NCBI GenBank assembly: GCA_025800395.1
Contig: JAOXRU010000125.1
Span: forward strand, 1 to 35,617
Source of the DNA: Flavobacteriaceae bacterium
Lineage (GTDB): Bacteria > Bacteroidota > Bacteroidia > Flavobacteriales > Flavobacteriaceae
Length of the DNA: 35,617 bases
Reading direction: 5' to 3'
The position numbers and the translations under genes were made by a program. The notes under the pieces were generated by a model that was given only the letters and a program-made list of their open reading frames with translations, did no database searches and was not told where the DNA came from. Position 1 is the first letter of the stretch; each line of letters opens with the position of its first letter. Positions 35,101 to 35,617 of the stretch are shown here, piece after piece.

Positions 35101-35426
35101 TGCTTGTAGTGGCTAGCGCACAAAAGGACCTCGGATTTAGTGCCTTGCATATGGAAATGGAAGATTTTGATGCCACAGCTGGAGACAACTATCAAAACGC
35201 CAATATCAGCAAACACACTATAGATATTGTGCCAAAAGATTTGGTAGAACTACATCTCGATTATGGCCAAAGGGGATTGGGAGGAGATGATAGTTGGTGG
35301 TCAAAACCCCAACCATCTTATTTGTTGACTGCCGACAAAACCTACCAATATAGTTTTTACTTGTTGCCACTCAAAAACACCAAAACAGTAGATTGGATTG
35401 CATTGGCAAAGAAATATAGATTCTGA
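32142..35426 (+). CDS. Exported GH2 beta-galactosidase (LacZ type)
   Basis: The 1094-aa glycoside hydrolase family 2 enzyme has a signal peptide (MTNKTLFVSLFFFFSLMGLA, cleavage near AQS), so it acts in the periplasm. LacZ domains in order: sugar-binding jelly roll (about 75-265, with WEVQGYGVPIYVNHQYEF), immunoglobulin-like domain, TIM barrel with acid/base Glu496 (SMGNEAGNG) and nucleophile Glu569 (PSEYAHAMGNSTG), second Ig-like domain, and the C-terminal small-chain domain (FWRAPTDNDFGNK onward). Spacing of the two Glu (73) is close to that of E. coli LacZ. Substrate may be a galactoside or another beta-linked sugar from polysaccharide; no SusCD or other hydrolase is seen before the window ends. 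Confidence 0.95.
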   Translation: MTNKTLFVSLFFFFSLMGLAQSPHPIQHYLQFIENPNIIAQNKQVAHASFSSYRSRQNLKNKQAKYRLSLNGYWKFHWVRNPKYRPKFFEKTPYPIENWDSIQVPSNWEVQGYGVPIYVNHQYEFADYKAPIAPDMALVDKIYPKNPGDVPNDYNPTATYVRTFELGEDWQQQQTFLHIGAMKSGGFVWINGQYVGYSQGSKLPAEFDISAMVKTGKNHIAIQLFRWTDGAYLECQDFWRISGIEREVFVYAQPKQRIADFVVDSRLDRSYTRGKLKLDVQIENHRSKKKKMQLFYQLLDAQRQEIASDSNRFQVDGKQKTNLQFQTQFPNVKPWSAEHPHLYTLEIQLQDHQGNLIEVTSNKIGFRTIEIKNGILLCNGQHITLRGVNAQETDPNTGHVMSEEMVLKDIRLWKENNINAVRLSHYPRGRRFYELCDQYGIYVVDEANIESHGMYYGKYTLAKNPAWRKAHIDRMQRMVKRDRNHPSIIIWSMGNEAGNGPHFFEGYDRIKSLDPSKRPVQYERTYKDTDRSLLDMEANTDIIVPQYPSPAVFEKMGKAKTDRPFIPSEYAHAMGNSTGNFQDYWHLINQYDNLQGGFIWDWVDQSIWKTKPDGQRYYAYGGDYGENMPSDYSFLNNGIVFPDRSPQPALFEVKKAQQQIQFKKQGFTEKGDCRILVENLYDFTNLRNFEVVAELKADGKVLQRHRFQDLDITPHTGKLIRFPLEKVSFEKNTHYYLHFYAKLQKDWGILQAGTILATEQISLEEKLQIQSSSKEKQQALQLVDKQGEWRIYNDKFEFVFDQKIGQIAQFVVDKQSFFKAGKGPKSNFWRAPTDNDFGNKMPEKNLVWKKASLAPQLESTKILHRSKDSVVLVARFDLPELDTHYENEYTVYGNGQMLIKNTLFATAHPADIPRVGMRMQLPGSFRLLQYMGRGPWENYIDRNSAAYIDLYQSTVADQYVPYIRPQENAYKTDAQWLALSNDQGHSLLVVASAQKDLGFSALHMEMEDFDATAGDNYQNANISKHTIDIVPKDLVELHLDYGQRGLGGDDSWWSKPQPSYLLTADKTYQYSFYLLPLKNTKTVDWIALAKKYRF

Positions 35427-35477
35427 AACTTTCTGTGTTTTTAATGTAGAGTTAATGGATTTTGGTTTGTTGCTGTG

Positions 35478-35617
35478 TGTACGTCCCTGATATAGGTTGA
35501 CCACTAACAAGTGAGAAATCTATGAAAGCAAATCTTAGAGAAATTAGGAAGACTCGTCATTATTCAGAAGAGTTTAAGCGAAATTTAGTTTCGCTATTTG
35601 AAAAAGGTAAATACAGT
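35478..35617 (+). mobile_element. Left end of an insertion sequence (IS3-like), cut by the window edge
   Basis: A terminus-like sequence TGTACGTCCCTGATATAGG then TTGACC starts about 35478, 52 nt beyond the beta-galactosidase stop, and resembles IS3/IS150-type ends. A transposase-like frame follows. The exact boundary and the other end are not visible. Confidence 0.6.
35522..35617 (+). CDS. Transposase OrfA-like protein, N-terminal fragment
   Basis: 32 codons open to the window edge. The product starts MKANLREIRKTRHYSEEFKR and continues NLVSLFEKGKYS, the standard beginning of IS3-family OrfA helix-turn-helix proteins (YSEEFKR-x-x-V). The rest, including OrfB, would lie beyond the window. It may or may not be intact. 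Confidence 0.7.
   Translation, partial: MKANLREIRKTRHYSEEFKRNLVSLFEKGKYS

Overview
The window looks like a chromosomal segment of a member of the Bacteroidota, most likely Flavobacteriia (Flavobacteriaceae-like). Evidence: Bacteroidota-type promoters (TTTG about 20 nt upstream of TAnnTTTG) occur before several genes; the purD / small membrane protein / DUF6427-like / upp neighbourhood, the sufABCD order, type B sdhCAB, HU-CCDC81/SPOR next to dprA, and GCS2-CBS next to an AstE-like deacylase are all familiar from that group. The genus cannot be told from the sequence. No rRNA or tRNA gene was recognised.

Layout. 1-2.6 kb (minus strand): putative surface lipoprotein, ECF sigma factor, and a membrane-anchored beta-barrel protein that may regulate it, closed by a strong terminator. 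2.7-7.9 kb: recA, purD, a small membrane protein, a multi-spanning membrane protein and upp. 8.1-12.1 kb: sufA-sufB-sufC-sufD for Fe-S cluster assembly, with no sufS or sufE in the window. 12.3-14.3 kb: an alpha/beta-hydrolase protein lacking its nucleophile serine, a patch of repeat debris with a broken DUF2493 (SLOG) gene, and an acyl-CoA thioesterase. 14.4-16.8 kb: divergent HU-CCDC81/SPOR protein and dprA. 17.1-20.2 kb: a two-gene operon joining a GCS2-type amide ligase with CBS domains to an AstE-like zinc deacylase. 20.4-24.7 kb: an exported protein, a PaaE-like flavin/2Fe-2S reductase, an apparently self-regulated TetR regulator, type II NADH dehydrogenase and a lipoprotein. 24.9-29.2 kb: a 34-aa membrane microprotein, a MITE-like element and the sdhCAB operon, interrupted between sdhA and sdhB by a four-helix-bundle (23S-IVS-type) gene with heptamer repeat arrays on both sides. 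29.4-35.6 kb: a small secreted protein, a YafQ-type toxin-antitoxin pair, hflX, an exported GH2 beta-galactosidase and the left end of an insertion sequence cut by the window edge.

Most genes are ordinary housekeeping genes. The unusual material lies between them. (i) Three dispersed copies (3901-4067, 5733-5852 complement, 31819-32024) share one fold: a 5-bp closing stem and a first hairpin whose sequences differ in all three copies while base pairing is kept, plus conserved CGGGCT and ATCCCT segments. That is covariation, and suggests a structured RNA or hairpin DNA element. (ii) The four-helix-bundle gene in the sdh operon has inverted period-7 arrays at its edges, and a separate period-8 array lies at 13168-13223. 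(iii) A 150-bp MITE-like element at 25078-25227 has half copies at 13222 and 5480. These are the best candidates for undescribed biology here.
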